This document shows positions 20,085 through 30,416 of a DNA stretch of 64,000 bases, one piece after another. How positions within the stretch are numbered: position 1 is the stretch's first letter; the number at the start of each line of letters is the position of its first letter. Position numbers and translations under genes: made by a program. Below the pieces are notes generated by a model. The model was not told the DNA's origin. It made no database searches and saw nothing but the letters and a program-made list of their open reading frames with translations. Source of the stretch: Brucepastera parasyntrophica. GTDB lineage: Bacteria; Spirochaetota; Spirochaetia; Treponematales; Treponemataceae. The stretch covers positions 676,501 through 740,500 of the forward strand of contig NZ_CP084606.1 in the NCBI RefSeq assembly GCF_022376835.1, in the 5' to 3' direction.

Positions 20085-20822
20085 ATGTGTGCATTTCACA
20101 AAAAAAACAAAGAATCAGGGGTAGAAACGGTCGAAGGAATCTTTTTGCCGGCATACCGGAAAATAGGGTCCTGTATGGTTCACCGGCCGGATATCATCTG
20201 GATAGACGCGTCAAAAAAGAAAGAAGAAATCACCCCGATTATTACGGAAAACCGGGAAATTGCGTATTTTCCGGTCTGTTCCGGTACGATTGATTCAGTA
20301 CTCGGGGTGTTAAGCGCGAGGGATTTTCTCGCATCTCTTCTTGAGTCTGAATGGCCCGGGCTGAAAAAACTGGTAAAAAAACCGGTATATTTACCGGAAA
20401 CAGTAAGCATAGTTAAAACTCTTGGCGTTATTGCCAATACAGAATCTTCGCTGGTATTTATTATTGACGAGTACGGCGGTATTGAAGGTCTTGTAACAAA
20501 GAACGGCCTTGTTACGGAAATTCTGGAAGACATATCCGATGATACTTCGGAAGGCGATCCGGATATTTTCCAGCGTGAAGACGGGAGCTGGCTGGTAAGC
20601 GGACAGGTGCGCATGGATGAACTGCCTGAAGCCATTACCCTCCCCGCGGCGCCGAATTCGGGCAATGAATATTATACTCTCGCGGGCTATCTTCTTTCGG
20701 TCAGGGGAAGCATTCCCAAAACCGGCGACAGAATAACGGCAGGAGATTATATCTGCGAAATTGTTGATATGGACGGTCACCGTATTGATAAAGTTCTGAT
20801 CTCAAAGACATCCGACAGTTAA
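20085..20822 (+). CDS. TlyC-like CBS-pair / CorC-C domain protein
   Basis: Two CBS repeats (ITPIITENREIAYFPVCSGT with VLGVLSARDFL; VYLPETVSIVKTLGVI with VFIIDEYGGIEGLVT) followed by the CorC_HlyC transporter-associated domain (GSWLVSGQVRMDELPEAI, TLAGYLLSVRGSIPKTGDRI). The CNNM/DUF21 membrane domain of true CorC proteins is absent, as in the TlyC proteins of spirochetes, so the protein should be cytoplasmic or peripheral. The hemolysin label is historical. ATG 20085 has GGAG nine bases upstream; a GTG at 20058 is possible but lacks a site. Confidence 0.75.
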   Translation: MCAFHKKNKESGVETVEGIFLPAYRKIGSCMVHRPDIIWIDASKKKEEITPIITENREIAYFPVCSGTIDSVLGVLSARDFLASLLESEWPGLKKLVKKPVYLPETVSIVKTLGVIANTESSLVFIIDEYGGIEGLVTKNGLVTEILEDISDDTSEGDPDIFQREDGSWLVSGQVRMDELPEAITLPAAPNSGNEYYTLAGYLLSVRGSIPKTGDRITAGDYICEIVDMDGHRIDKVLISKTSDS

Positions 20823-20886
20823 CGGCGCGGCAGAGTCCGTTTTTTCCGCAGGAATAAGTTTCACGGATCCTGCGCTGTTTTAGAAT

Positions 20887-20932
20887 AAAAAAGCCTGTTC
20901 CGGAAACTTCACGTTTGCGGAGCAGGCTTTTT
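20887..20932. terminator. Bidirectional terminator between tlyC-like gene and htrA
   Basis: AAAAAAGCCTG and CAGGCTTTTT form the stem with further CCG/CGG pairing inside. T-runs on both strands serve the two convergent genes. Confidence 0.8.
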
Positions 20933-20964
20933 ATCAAATTACATTATTGCAGGCATTCCGCGCC

Positions 20965-22464
20965 TTATTTTTTATACCTCATTGTTGACACGGTATGTCC
21001 GTCCCGAAGCACATCAAACCAGAATTCCCTGGCTGTCTTGTCCGAAAGTTTATTATAAAAATCAGCGATATCCGCGACCGGCTTACCGTTTACAGCTGTA
21101 ATAATATCGCCCGACTGCAGGCCCATGACAGCGGCGGGGCTTTTTGCCTGGACATTCGCAACTACAACACCTTTCTGGTTGGCGTCCAGTTTGAGTCTGT
21201 CTGTGATATCTTTTGTTATCTGGTAGGGAATAAACCCGGGCCATAACTTGCTTGAATCCGCTACCTGTTTTTCGTCCCGTTCACCGATTGTAACAGTGAC
21301 ATCCATTTCCTTCTTGTTTCTTACAATACGGAATTTCACAACACTGCCGCTTGCCAGATCGCCGATATCGCGGACGAGCTGATCAACCGACCGGACTTCC
21401 TTGTCATTCATTGCAATGACCAGATCGCCCGGGAGGATTCCGCCCTTATCGGCCGGAGAATTAATAAAGACCTGCGAGGCAAGCGCGGCCTTTTTATTAT
21501 CGGCTACGCCAAGAGCGGTAAGCGTTTCTTTGTCGGCGTTCATAAGCGATACGCCAAGCCAGCCGTACTTGACTTTCCCGCCGGAAATAAAATCATCAAC
21601 AGCTTTTTTGACATTATTAATCGGAATTGAAAAACCCAGACCTTGGGAACCGCCGGAAGAGGAGGCTATCCATGAATTGATCCCGACTATTTCCCCGTAA
21701 ATATTTACCAGGGGACCGCCGGAATTTCCCTGATTTATCGCTGCATCGGTCTGAATAAAATCATTAATGTTATTGTTCGGACCGCCGCTGCGTCCTACCG
21801 CGCTGACAACTCCCTGAGTAAGGGATGAAACATATCCGAGAGGAGAACCGACGGCAAATACAATGTCGCCTGGCTGGACAGTGTCCGAATCGCCCATGCG
21901 CGCAACAGGAATGGAAGAATCATCCGATTCAAAAGATACAAGAGCTATATCCTTCCGTTCATCAGCGCCGACCAACTTGCCAGTGTATTCGCGTCCGTCA
22001 TGCATACGGATGTAGATTTCATTTGCGGCCCCGGCCACGTGCTGGTTTGTCAAAACATAATATGTTTTTCCTGCTTTCCGGACAATTACACCGGATCCCA
22101 GACCTTCAGTTCTGTATTCGCGTTTATTGGAATCGCTTTCCCCGTCCTTCTCGCCGCGGGGATTGCCAAAAAAGAACCATGGAAAATCCCTGAACGGATT
22201 ATTCTGAACGGTCCGCATTTCAACAACATCAAGGGTTACTACTGCAGGAAGAATCGCAGTTGCGACAGAACGGTTTGCATTCTGCATTTGTTCTAGAAAC
22301 GCAATGGATTCCTCAGAAACCGTTGGGGTCACTATTGTATCCGCATAGGCGGTTTGAGCTGTGCCCGGTACACTCAGGCAGACAAAAACGCCCAGGGAAA
22401 AACATAAAAGTGCCCCTGCCGCAATTAAAAGGGCATTTTTCGTTTTTTTTGTAATTGAACTCAT
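20965..22464 (-). CDS. htrA: Periplasmic serine protease Do/HtrA
   Basis: 499 residues with an N-terminal signal anchor (ALLIAAGALLCFSLGVFVCL). The trypsin-like domain shows the triad: TNQHVAG (His near 138), ERKDIALVSF (Asp near 171) and NQGNSGGPLVN (Ser near 247). Two PDZ domains follow (about 295-390 and 405-490), the second with SPAAVMGLQSGDIITAVNG. It degrades or refolds damaged periplasmic proteins. AGGAGGAGTCGG lies before ATG 22464. A 302-base gap with a palindromic repeat lies upstream. Confidence 0.95.
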   Translation of the reverse strand: MSSITKKTKNALLIAAGALLCFSLGVFVCLSVPGTAQTAYADTIVTPTVSEESIAFLEQMQNANRSVATAILPAVVTLDVVEMRTVQNNPFRDFPWFFFGNPRGEKDGESDSNKREYRTEGLGSGVIVRKAGKTYYVLTNQHVAGAANEIYIRMHDGREYTGKLVGADERKDIALVSFESDDSSIPVARMGDSDTVQPGDIVFAVGSPLGYVSSLTQGVVSAVGRSGGPNNNINDFIQTDAAINQGNSGGPLVNIYGEIVGINSWIASSSGGSQGLGFSIPINNVKKAVDDFISGGKVKYGWLGVSLMNADKETLTALGVADNKKAALASQVFINSPADKGGILPGDLVIAMNDKEVRSVDQLVRDIGDLASGSVVKFRIVRNKKEMDVTVTIGERDEKQVADSSKLWPGFIPYQITKDITDRLKLDANQKGVVVANVQAKSPAAVMGLQSGDIITAVNGKPVADIADFYNKLSDKTAREFWFDVLRDGHTVSTMRYKK

Positions 22465-22615
22465 CCGACTCCTCCTGAAAAACTGTAAAATGTAATAGTA
22501 GGTAATGTCAAAATAAAACAGATTTTATGGTCCAAATTATACAGCAGACGGAAAATATAGTACCGGAAGCCATATGTATGAATTCCGGACAATCTGCCGG
22601 ATCAAAAATACTGTT
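22465..22615. other. Upstream region of htrA
   Basis: The gap 22465-22766 between htrA and map holds no gene. It contains the htrA leader, the palindromic repeat at 22616-22666 and an AT-rich stretch. No convincing promoter boxes were identified. Confidence 0.4.
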
Positions 22616-22666
22616 TATACAGAGCCTCTTTCAAAACTCGGTTAATTTTGAAAGAGGCTCTGTATA
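22616..22666. repeat. Dispersed palindrome, family 1, copy 2
   Basis: The longest copy: 21-base perfect arms, including CAGAGCCTCTTTCAAAA and its complement TTTTGAAAGAGGCTCTG, around CTCGGTTAA. Inverted in orientation relative to the copies at 14805 and 54547. Lacks a T-run, so it is not a standard terminator. Confidence 0.8.
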
Positions 22667-22766
22667 TATAAAATAATAAAAAAACAAAAATAAGTTACAG
22701 AATATAACTATTATTTATATTTACAAAAAGATAAAACCGGTCTGTCTTCCCGAATATGAATCCGGC

Positions 22767-23531
22767 TTATGCTTCACCCGGATTCAGGACTGTGAGGACT
22801 TCCGTATGATCGGGAAATACCGCGACAGTATGTTCCATGTGGCAGGAAACACTTCCGTCAGCGGTTACAACAGTCCAGTCATCATCAAGCAGATCCACGT
22901 CGCCTGTTCCCATATTTATCATAGGCTCTATGGCCAGGACCATCCCGGGAACGATTCTTGGGTTCGGACCGCCACGTGAAGGAACATTCGGAATCTGGGG
23001 GTCTTCATGGACCTTTAACCCGACGCCGTGGCCGCAGTATTCATGGACAACGCCGAAACCGGCGGCATCGGCGATATCAAACACTGCGCGGGAAATATCA
23101 CTGATACGGTTTCCGGCCCTGCAGGCTTCAATTCCGGCCTTGAGGCAGTCTGCTGTAACGGAAAGAAGTTTCTGTTTTTCCGGTGAAACAGGACCAACCG
23201 GTACGGTTACCGCGGAATCACTGATGTATCCGCCGAGATCTATGCCTATATCAATAGAAACAAAATCGCCATTTTTAATGATACGTTTAGCGGAGGGAAT
23301 GCCATGAATCACCTCATCATTTACGGAAATGCAGGCAGCCCCGGGGAAATTCTGAGAATACCACGCGGGAATTCCGCCGATTGATTTGATAAAATCAACA
23401 CAGAATTTATCAAGCTCACCAGTTGAAATTCCTTCACGAACCCTCGGTATCAGTGCCTGGTAAAGCCGGGCAAGGGCTTTGCAGGATTTTCTTATTCCAT
23501 CAATCTGTTTTTCATTTTTTATGCGGATCAT
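22767..23531 (-). CDS. map: Methionine aminopeptidase type I
   Basis: Removes the initiator methionine from new proteins. Family signatures are complete: NDEVIHGIPS, the metal ligands in DIGIDLGGYISDSAVTVPVG, GHGVGLKVHEDPQIPN and MVLAIEPM. About 254 residues from ATG 23531, chosen because GGAGGTTTAAA lies immediately before it; a longer frame to 23567 has no site. It starts two bases after the J-domain gene ends, so the two are co-transcribed. Confidence 0.95.
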   Translation of the reverse strand: MIRIKNEKQIDGIRKSCKALARLYQALIPRVREGISTGELDKFCVDFIKSIGGIPAWYSQNFPGAACISVNDEVIHGIPSAKRIIKNGDFVSIDIGIDLGGYISDSAVTVPVGPVSPEKQKLLSVTADCLKAGIEACRAGNRISDISRAVFDIADAAGFGVVHEYCGHGVGLKVHEDPQIPNVPSRGGPNPRIVPGMVLAIEPMINMGTGDVDLLDDDWTVVTADGSVSCHMEHTVAVFPDHTEVLTVLNPGEA

Positions 23532-23532
23532 T

Positions 23533-24360
23533 TTAAACCTCCAGGCGGCGGCGCAGGGTACGGACACCGCTCAGCGCGGGATCAAGTTCCATAGCTTTTG
23601 CAAGGCAAAGTCTCGCCGTATACTTATCGCCTATTCTTTCATAGCAGCCGGCCATTAATTTGAGAATATACGCATCATCTTTTTTTCCGAGCTGAAGCTC
23701 GAGGGCGGTCTCGAGGCTATCAAGCATAAGCTCATCGGAAATAGTATGCAGCAGTTTGTTTTTAATTATATCCCGGGTAAAAATCAGTACTTCAGGAAAA
23801 AAATGCCTGAAATACGGCTTTTTCTGTTCAAGAAAAATAATTTCCGCAAGGAGCAGAAAAGCTTCATAATAATCTGCGCGCAGGGCAAGTTCTTCAGCCA
23901 GAATAAAACCACAGTCCATAAAATCTTCACGGTCAAAATACTGCGAAAGAATAAATCCCGACTGGCTTTTACGCTGTTTTTGAAATTCCTGGACTGCCTC
24001 TTCTTCCAAATCATGAAGCAGATCAAAAAAAATAAGCTTTGCCCGGCTCTCTTTATCGTCCCGGTTCATTAACCACAGCCGGTAATCAAACCTGTCATCA
24101 CTATCCGAGGCTTTACGGGTTTTCCTGAATTTGGTATACAGTACGTCAAATTCGGCGCGCTGTTCGGAATCGGATAAGGTTTTGTAAGCATGAATAAGTT
24201 CACGCATGCGGGCGTCACTGTTGGAAGAAAGTTTTGTATTTTCGGGAATATCAGGATGAATTTCCTTTGCCCGTATCCTGAACGCCCGTTTTATTTCAGC
24301 GGCGGACGCCGAGGAGGTCACTCCGAGGATCTGATAACAGTCATTCACAATAGTATTCAA
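23533..24360 (-). CDS. J-domain protein with C-terminal helical repeats
   Basis: 275 residues. The first 70 form a J domain: CYQILGVTSSASAAEIKRAF, the invariant HPD in KEIHPDIPE, and ELIHAYKTLSDSEQRAEFD. The rest is helical, with TPR-like features near the end (LMAGCYERIGDKYTARLCL). No Gly/Phe or zinc-finger region, so it is not DnaJ itself but a specialised DnaK partner. Its start overlaps the flavodoxin-like gene (ATGA). Confidence 0.8.
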   Translation of the reverse strand: MNTIVNDCYQILGVTSSASAAEIKRAFRIRAKEIHPDIPENTKLSSNSDARMRELIHAYKTLSDSEQRAEFDVLYTKFRKTRKASDSDDRFDYRLWLMNRDDKESRAKLIFFDLLHDLEEEAVQEFQKQRKSQSGFILSQYFDREDFMDCGFILAEELALRADYYEAFLLLAEIIFLEQKKPYFRHFFPEVLIFTRDIIKNKLLHTISDELMLDSLETALELQLGKKDDAYILKLMAGCYERIGDKYTARLCLAKAMELDPALSGVRTLRRRLEV

Positions 24361-24767
24361 CCCAGTTTTTTACCGACATATGCGGCATGGTCGGCATCCT
24401 TAATCACTTCAAAATAATCGAGCTTTACCCCTTCTTTTTCCATAACACGCATAAGATTGCGGCAGGTCTTTTCAGTTGAGAATCCGCTTTTTATGACAAG
24501 AGCGGCCCCCTTTTTACCGGCAACGCTTCCTGACGACGAAAAAAACTCGGAAACGCGGGGAGGAACAGTTCCCCCGAAAAGCCCCGCAGGTTTTATAAGC
24601 ACCGTAATATAATCATAAATTGTTATTTTCATATATTCCATATCCTGTAATCCGCTTATCAGCTCGGCCTGATGTCCCTGCCGCTGGGCGCTGTTTACAA
24701 GATTTTCAGCAATACGTTTTGATTTGTTATCGTTAGCCGGACAGAATGATATAAGTGCAATCCGCAT
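24357..24767 (-). CDS. Small flavodoxin-like protein
   Basis: 136 residues, MRIALISFCPANDNKSKRIA followed by LIKPAGLFGGTVPPRVSEFF, GKKGAALVIKSGFSTEKTC. The order of strands and the phosphate-loop-like first turn recall flavodoxin folds, but the FMN-binding loop is not canonical, so this is a fold guess. Overlaps the J-domain gene by four bases. Confidence 0.5.
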   Translation of the reverse strand: MRIALISFCPANDNKSKRIAENLVNSAQRQGHQAELISGLQDMEYMKITIYDYITVLIKPAGLFGGTVPPRVSEFFSSSGSVAGKKGAALVIKSGFSTEKTCRNLMRVMEKEGVKLDYFEVIKDADHAAYVGKKLG

Positions 24768-24921
24768 TATTACTCCGCAAATGAATGAGATTTTTTCAAA
24801 ATATCAGCTTTTGAAAAATTTCCACAGATTCGGGACACCCCTGCCCCGAAAAAACTGTTATATATATTTACCTTTTATTAAAACCCCGAAAAGGTACTAA
24901 ATGTTACCCGGTTCATGCTTT

Positions 24922-25410
24922 TTAAGCCAGCTTGTACAGCTGTTCTATCATCTTTTCCTTAACCATTAATACGGAACAGCGCGCATTCATTAATATAAAA
25001 CGGTATGTTGATGAAAGCATATCTTTCTGGTCCGTCATTGTTTTATCATAACCGCCAAGCAGAATGGCGTCGGCTTTTTTTTCTTCCGCGCTTGCGACAA
25101 TTTCCGACCAGACAGCTCCATAACGAAGCTCGGTTTCTATTGTTACGCCTTTTTCTTTGCCCAATTCACTGATATATGAAAGATAATGGCGTCCGTTTTC
25201 ATCAAGGCTTTGCTCATATGCCGTTCCCTCTTCTTCAATGAAGATTCGGTTGAGCGTGAGCTGTTTTATGGTAGCTGTGTCAACGACATATACGGCATAA
25301 ACACGGCAACGGTATAACTTTGCCATCAGGATCGCATATCTTACCGCATTGATTGAAGCCTCAGTGCCGTTTACCAATACAAGAACGTTCTGAAAAAGGG
25401 GCTTAATCAT
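24922..25410 (-). CDS. Universal stress protein, UspA family
   Basis: 162 residues with the USP fold: FQNVLVLVNGTEASINAVRY, ILMAKLYRCRVYAVYVVD, ADAILLGGYDK and a C-terminal SSTYRFILMNARCSVLMV. The ATP-binding G-x2-G-x9-G-S/T motif is not clear. Its ATG shares a base with the ntpD stop (TAATG), so it is the last gene of the V-ATPase operon, which hints at a role tied to energy or ion stress. Confidence 0.85.
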   Translation of the reverse strand: MIKPLFQNVLVLVNGTEASINAVRYAILMAKLYRCRVYAVYVVDTATIKQLTLNRIFIEEEGTAYEQSLDENGRHYLSYISELGKEKGVTIETELRYGAVWSEIVASAEEKKADAILLGGYDKTMTDQKDMLSSTYRFILMNARCSVLMVKEKMIEQLYKLA

Positions 25411-26036
25411 TATAGCATGCCTCCGTTTTTGGATTTGAGTGCTTTAAGAACAAAAATATTTTCCCGTTCCCGTTCTTCAAGTACGCTTTCAATATACACT
25501 TTTGCTTCCTGCGCCTGCGGTATAACCTGCTTGTCAAGCGCGTTTACCCGCCGCTGTGTTTTTTTTACTTCACGGGCGAGACGCCAGACAATGGTCCGTA
25601 TTGAAGCCATCTCTGTAAGCAGCCGGAGCAGTTCGAAGAATTCTACCATGACTTTATCACAATCTGCAAATGAATTCAGATAAGACCAGGAAAGATGCGG
25701 TTTCGGAAGTTCAACGCTGATGCTTGAAAAGGTCATTCCCGCGAGAATAACCCGTTTTTCAGTAAAATTAAAATCATAGGAAACAGCCCGCGCAAGCTGC
25801 TCGACACGGTCCCGTCCGACAGACATATACATACGCTTGAGGGTCGGATAGCTTTTGTTTATCTGTTTTTCGATATCATTTTCCAGCAGCTTCACTTTTT
25901 CAACCATCTGCATGAGTTCCATGACCAGAATTTCACGTTTCTGTTCCAGCAATTCATAGCCGTCTTTTGCTATGGCAAGCTGCTCTTTGACTGCGAGAAG
26001 GTTTGATTTTGTCGGAGCAATATTAACCTGTGCCAT
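25410..26036 (-). CDS. ntpD: V-type ATP synthase subunit D
   Basis: 208 residues, the central rotor stalk. MAQVNIAPTKSNLLAVKEQL is the conserved N-terminus and the protein is two long helices (coiled coil at both ends) with a variable middle, as in the family. It follows ntpB by two bases and overlaps the universal stress gene. Confidence 0.93.
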   Translation of the reverse strand: MAQVNIAPTKSNLLAVKEQLAIAKDGYELLEQKREILVMELMQMVEKVKLLENDIEKQINKSYPTLKRMYMSVGRDRVEQLARAVSYDFNFTEKRVILAGMTFSSISVELPKPHLSWSYLNSFADCDKVMVEFFELLRLLTEMASIRTIVWRLAREVKKTQRRVNALDKQVIPQAQEAKVYIESVLEERERENIFVLKALKSKNGGML

Positions 26037-26038
26037 AT

Positions 26039-27445
26039 TTATAAATCCCTATCAGCCGGTTTTTTATCCAGGGCAGGCTGCATATATTTTTCAAAAAATT
26101 CAGGTTTGATCCGGTACAGTTCACCCCGGGGAAGAAGAGACAGAAGCCTCCAGCCAATATCAAGCGTTTCATCTATTGAACGGTTTTCAAACTCACCCTG
26201 AGAAAGGAACCTATGCTCAAACTGTTCCCCAAATTTGAGATACTGGCGGTCCGCATCAGAGAGTTCTTCTTCGCCTATTATTGCGGCAAGGTTTCTGATG
26301 CTTTTTACCTTGGAATATGATGAAAACAGCTGTTCGGAAACATTTTTATGATCTTCCCTTGTCATGCCCGGACCTATTCCGTCCTTCATAAGACGGGAAA
26401 GGCTCGGCAGTCCGGCAACCGGAGGATACACGCCTTTCTGAAAGAGTTCCCGGTCAAGAACAATCTGTCCTTCAGTAATATATCCGGTAAGATCAGGTAT
26501 CGGATGGGAAATATCATCATTGGGCATGGTCAGGATCGGAATCTGGGTTATTGATCCTGTTGACCCCTTTATTTTTCCGGCCCGTTCGTATAATTCCGCA
26601 AGATCTGAATACAGATACCCCGGATAACCTTTCCGCCCGGGGACCTCACCGCGGGTTGTGGAAATTTCCCGAAGCGCCTCACAATAGTTGGTCATATCGG
26701 TCATTACAACAAGAACATGCTTGCCTTTTTCATAGGCGAGATATTCCGCGGTTGTCAGGGCGCACCTCGGCGTAATAATACGCTCAATTGAAGGAGCATC
26801 AGCAAGGGAAAGGAACATGGCGACCCGGGAGAGAACGCCTGATTTTTCAAAGGTATCTATGAAAAAACGCGCGACATCATATTTTATCCCCATTCCGGCA
26901 AACACCATAACAAATTCTTCATCGGCGGACAGAATTTTTGCCTGCCGGATAATCTGGGCGGTAATTTTGTTGTGCGGAAGTCCGTTTCCGGAAAAAACCG
27001 GGAGTTTCTGGCCCCGGATCAGGGTATTCATTCCGTCAATGGAAGAAATTCCGGTTTGGATAAAATCGCGCGGATAAATGCGGGCATAGGGATTAATCGG
27101 ATAACCGTTAACATTTACCTTTTTTGAAGCATATATTTCAGGGTAGCCGTCAATCGGTTTTCCGAGTCCGTTAAATATACGGCCCATCAATCCTTCGGAA
27201 ACCCGCAATTCCATCGGTGTTTCGAGAAATTCAACCGTTGTTTCTTCCAGACTCAGTCCGGAAGTGGAACCGAAAATCTGGACAACACAGTATTTTTCAG
27301 ACATATCGATAATCCGTCCGGTCCGGATTTTCCCGCTGTTATCCCGTACAGCGGTGATTTCCCCGAAAGAAACATCTTCCCTGCGGTTTACAATAATTAT
27401 GGGGCCGTCAACTGATGCTATCCCCCGGTATTCGACTCCTGTCAT
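26039..27445 (-). CDS. ntpB: V-type ATP synthase subunit B (non-catalytic)
   Basis: 468 residues. [20 protein letters not shown] at the start, [20 protein letters not shown] followed by [12 protein letters not shown] where the catalytic P-loop lysine is replaced, as expected for the B subunit; then [20 protein letters not shown] and [20 protein letters not shown]. It alternates with A in the V1 hexamer. It begins one base after the ntpA stop. Confidence 0.95.
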   Translation of the reverse strand: MTGVEYRGIASVDGPIIIVNRREDVSFGEITAVRDNSGKIRTGRIIDMSEKYCVVQIFGSTSGLSLEETTVEFLETPMELRVSEGLMGRIFNGLGKPIDGYPEIYASKKVNVNGYPINPYARIYPRDFIQTGISSIDGMNTLIRGQKLPVFSGNGLPHNKITAQIIRQAKILSADEEFVMVFAGMGIKYDVARFFIDTFEKSGVLSRVAMFLSLADAPSIERIITPRCALTTAEYLAYEKGKHVLVVMTDMTNYCEALREISTTRGEVPGRKGYPGYLYSDLAELYERAGKIKGSTGSITQIPILTMPNDDISHPIPDLTGYITEGQIVLDRELFQKGVYPPVAGLPSLSRLMKDGIGPGMTREDHKNVSEQLFSSYSKVKSIRNLAAIIGEEELSDADRQYLKFGEQFEHRFLSQGEFENRSIDETLDIGWRLLSLLPRGELYRIKPEFFEKYMQPALDKKPADRDL

Positions 27446-27446
27446 G

Positions 27447-29249
27447 CTATATCACCGCCTTCCGGTATATCCGTTCGAGTTCATCCAGCTGCTGATCCAT
27501 TTCTTTTTCAACATCTGAAATTCCTGCTATATTATCATTTGTATAGGTTGTTTTTATGCGGATAATATCTTCACGGCATGGAAGTCCCACAATTTTAATG
27601 AGCGGACAGCCGTTTTTGATAATAAGATTTGCCCTGTCATAAAATTTCATCATAATTGACAGAATCATGATCTGCTTTTCAGGAACTGAATACATATCAA
27701 TATCATCAAAGGCGCTCTGCTGGAGAAACCCGTTTTTAATCATTTCAGCAACGACAAGAATGATCCGTTCGGTATCAGGCAGAGCATCAGGGCCTATAAG
27801 TCTTACAATCTGCTGGAGCCGCTGTTCGCGCTTGAGTAATTCAAGAGCCGCAACCCGGACCTGATTCCAGCGGGGGTCAAGACGGTCCCACCAGGGTTTG
27901 ATTTCATCCGCATATTCCGAATAGGAGTCCGTCCAGCTTATCGCAGGATAATGCCTCGCGTTGGCAAGTTCCCGGTCAAGCGCCCAGAAACAGCGTATAA
28001 ACCGTTTGGTGTGCTGGGTTACCGGCTCGGAAAAGTCCCCGCCGGGCGGAGAAACGGCTCCGATAATTGATACGGACCCCTGTTCCTTATTCAGGGAAGA
28101 AACCCGCCCTGCCCGTTCGTAGAATTCGGCCAGCCGTGTCGGGAGATACGCGGGGAAGCCTTCTTCGGCCGGCATTTCCTCCATGCGGCCTGAAAGCTCC
28201 CGGAGGGCTTCCGCCCACCGGCTGGTTGAATCAGCCATAACGGCAACGGCCATTCCCATATCACGGTAATATTCGGCAAGGGTAATTCCCGAGTAAAGAG
28301 AAACTTCACGGGCCGCTACCGGCATATTCGAAGTATTTGCAATTAATATGGTACGTTCCATCAGGGAACGGTTTGTTCTGGGGTCAATAAGTTCAGGAAA
28401 TTCGGTGAGAACATCAGTCATTTCATTTCCGCGTTCACCGCAGCCGATATACACGATAATATCGACATCGCACCATTTGGCAATCGCGTGCTGGGTCATG
28501 GTCTTTCCCGTACCAAAACCGCCCGGAATTGCGGCCGTACCTCCCTTTGATATGGGGAAAAAGACATCAATAACTCTCTGTCCGGTAATCAGGGGATCCG
28601 ATACGGTCAGTTTTTCAAAAAACGGTCTGGCTTTGCGGACTGGCCAGTAATGGGCGAGATACAGGGACTCGTCAAGCTCTGTTTTCGCTACAACATCAGT
28701 AATTGTATAATCGCCTTCATCGGCTATCCAGACTATGGTTTTTCCACGTATATCGGCAGGGACCATAATCTTATGGAGAACGGATGATGTTTCCCGCACA
28801 GTACCAACCGGCATGCCGGGATATATTGATTTATTTCCATCCGAAAGGATGTCCTTTTCAGGAACAAAATGCCACTTTTTTGTGGTATCAAGAGGCTCGC
28901 TCCGGGCGCCTGGAAGAAGAAACACACCGGTCGAATCAAACAGGGATTCAAGAGGACGCTGGATACCATCATAAATAGTACCTATCAGGCCGGGACCAAG
29001 CCGCACTGAAAGAGGCCGGCGCAGACAGGTTACTTTTTCACCAATATGCATGCCCGTATCATCTTCATATACCTGTATTGTAGCGATTCCATCTTTAAGT
29101 CTGATAATTTCGCCTATCAGGGCAGCTTCACCGACATTGACAACATCATATAAGCCGCAGGCTTCCAGTCCTTCGGCAAATACTATAGGGCCCGATATAC
29201 GAATAACCCTTCCTGTTATTACACCGGATATGGTTTCGGTATTAGTCAT
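27447..29249 (-). CDS. ntpA: V-type ATP synthase subunit A (catalytic)
   Basis: 600 residues. Walker A is [15 protein letters not shown] near 243, the catalytic region reads [20 protein letters not shown] and the Walker B region [20 protein letters not shown]. The non-homologous insert typical of A subunits lies before the P-loop. It hydrolyses or makes ATP in V1. Its start overlaps the ntpE stop by four bases. Confidence 0.96.
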   Translation of the reverse strand: MTNTETISGVITGRVIRISGPIVFAEGLEACGLYDVVNVGEAALIGEIIRLKDGIATIQVYEDDTGMHIGEKVTCLRRPLSVRLGPGLIGTIYDGIQRPLESLFDSTGVFLLPGARSEPLDTTKKWHFVPEKDILSDGNKSIYPGMPVGTVRETSSVLHKIMVPADIRGKTIVWIADEGDYTITDVVAKTELDESLYLAHYWPVRKARPFFEKLTVSDPLITGQRVIDVFFPISKGGTAAIPGGFGTGKTMTQHAIAKWCDVDIIVYIGCGERGNEMTDVLTEFPELIDPRTNRSLMERTILIANTSNMPVAAREVSLYSGITLAEYYRDMGMAVAVMADSTSRWAEALRELSGRMEEMPAEEGFPAYLPTRLAEFYERAGRVSSLNKEQGSVSIIGAVSPPGGDFSEPVTQHTKRFIRCFWALDRELANARHYPAISWTDSYSEYADEIKPWWDRLDPRWNQVRVAALELLKREQRLQQIVRLIGPDALPDTERIILVVAEMIKNGFLQQSAFDDIDMYSVPEKQIMILSIMMKFYDRANLIIKNGCPLIKIVGLPCREDIIRIKTTYTNDNIAGISDVEKEMDQQLDELERIYRKAVI

Positions 29250-29890
29250 TCAGGCAACCTCCCGGACTGCAGAATTTCCCCGCCAAGAAGATTTTCCGCA
29301 AGTTCCTGCCGTTTTGTCATTAGAATATTATAAGTCAGTTCTTCCATTGTTGCCCTGCAAATTATACCATGATCGGCTGATTCCACAAAAATGCCCGATG
29401 AAAACCCGAGTTCAAGCGCCCGCTTTTCCGGTATTTCCGTGACATTCTCAACGGAATCCGGTCCGAAAACAGCTTCCAGAATTTTTTTTACATTTTTCAC
29501 GGTAAAGCCATGAAATACCGCTGAAATTTTCCGGCCCGCAAGAACTGATTTATATTTCGCGAGGAGGCTTTTCAAAAGCAGTATCTGTCTGTCTTCTCCC
29601 ATTTCACGGAACCATGCCGAAAGCGCATTATGGACGGAAATATCGACAAAGGAAACCAGCAGACGCTGTTTTTCAAGGGGAATGGCTGAATCGGTATCTT
29701 TCCGGTATGCGTCTATTTTTTTCGCGTACTCCTGTTCTTTTGCCTTTCTGATGTGTTCAATACGTTCGGAAACATTCGCGGCAATTTGCCGGGCGTCATT
29801 TTCACTGGCTTTAAGAATTTTCTCGGCCTTCCGGCGGGCTTCTTCCTGAATCTCCCGGTCAAGGCTTTCTGTCGAACGAAGTTCTTCCAT
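29246..29890 (-). CDS. ntpE: V-type ATP synthase subunit E (peripheral stalk)
   Basis: About 214 residues from ATG 29890; the longer frame to a TTG at 29911 is less likely. [20 protein letters not shown] starts a long charged helix (peripheral-stalk coiled coil), followed by the globular C-terminal domain ([20 protein letters not shown]). Overlaps ntpA. A 146-base untranslated gap with a hairpin separates it from ntpF. Confidence 0.9.
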   Translation of the reverse strand: MEELRSTESLDREIQEEARRKAEKILKASENDARQIAANVSERIEHIRKAKEQEYAKKIDAYRKDTDSAIPLEKQRLLVSFVDISVHNALSAWFREMGEDRQILLLKSLLAKYKSVLAGRKISAVFHGFTVKNVKKILEAVFGPDSVENVTEIPEKRALELGFSSGIFVESADHGIICRATMEELTYNILMTKRQELAENLLGGEILQSGRLPE

Positions 29891-29955
29891 AAAATTAACC
29901 ACTCTTAACAAACGGCGTCCATATCAAACCGTACAGACAGCCGGTTTTATAATTT

Positions 29956-29989
29956 GCGGAAAACCCGTTCTAAAAGGCGGGGTTTCCGC
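29956..29989 (-). other. Hairpin within the V-ATPase operon
   Basis: GCGGAAAACCCG (29956-29967) pairs with CGGGGTTTCCGC (29978-29989), one mismatch, in the gap between ntpF and ntpE. No U-run follows on the minus strand, so it is more likely an RNA-processing or stability element than a terminator. Confidence 0.55.
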
Positions 29990-30057
29990 TTACAGCAGTA
30001 CGCATCAGCGTAAAAACGGAAGCATCTTTCGTCACATAAGGAAAGATACTCAAAATA

Positions 30058-30399
30058 TTATACATGAATACCGATTGCGTCGCGGATCGCTTCCGTCAGC
30101 GATTTTCTGTCCGGTAAATGCCCATGCAATCCCGGGATTTCAACAATCAGCGGATATTCAGTTCCCATCTGCCAATTGCTGACTTCTTCTCCCAGCATTG
30201 ATGAAACATCTTCCGTCAGAATAAGTATGCGGGGCCGCTCCTCAACCGACGGTGTACCGCCGGCAAGCATATTGCCCCGTCCGGTCACACGGAAAAACGC
30301 GTCCCGGGCTTCCTCCGGAGTATTCGCTATAATGCCGTTAACTCCGACAAGGGCAAAGGCTAATACCAGTTCCCGCTCACCAATAAAACAGTATTTCAC
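30058..30399 (-). CDS. ntpF: V-type ATP synthase subunit F
   Basis: 113 residues starting at a GTG (30399). KYCFIGERELVLAFALVGVN is the typical F start, with RILILTEDVSSMLGEEV and YPLIVEIPG in the Rossmann-like core. It couples the rotor to V1. It follows ntpK by 17 bases. Confidence 0.9.
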   Translation of the reverse strand: MKYCFIGERELVLAFALVGVNGIIANTPEEARDAFFRVTGRGNMLAGGTPSVEERPRILILTEDVSSMLGEEVSNWQMGTEYPLIVEIPGLHGHLPDRKSLTEAIRDAIGIHV

Positions 30400-30416
30400 T
30401 CATTAATTCCCGGTTA

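Noticed and set aside
20180..20665. Minus-strand frame of 161 codons
   Set aside because: Antisense to the TlyC-like gene, no homology.
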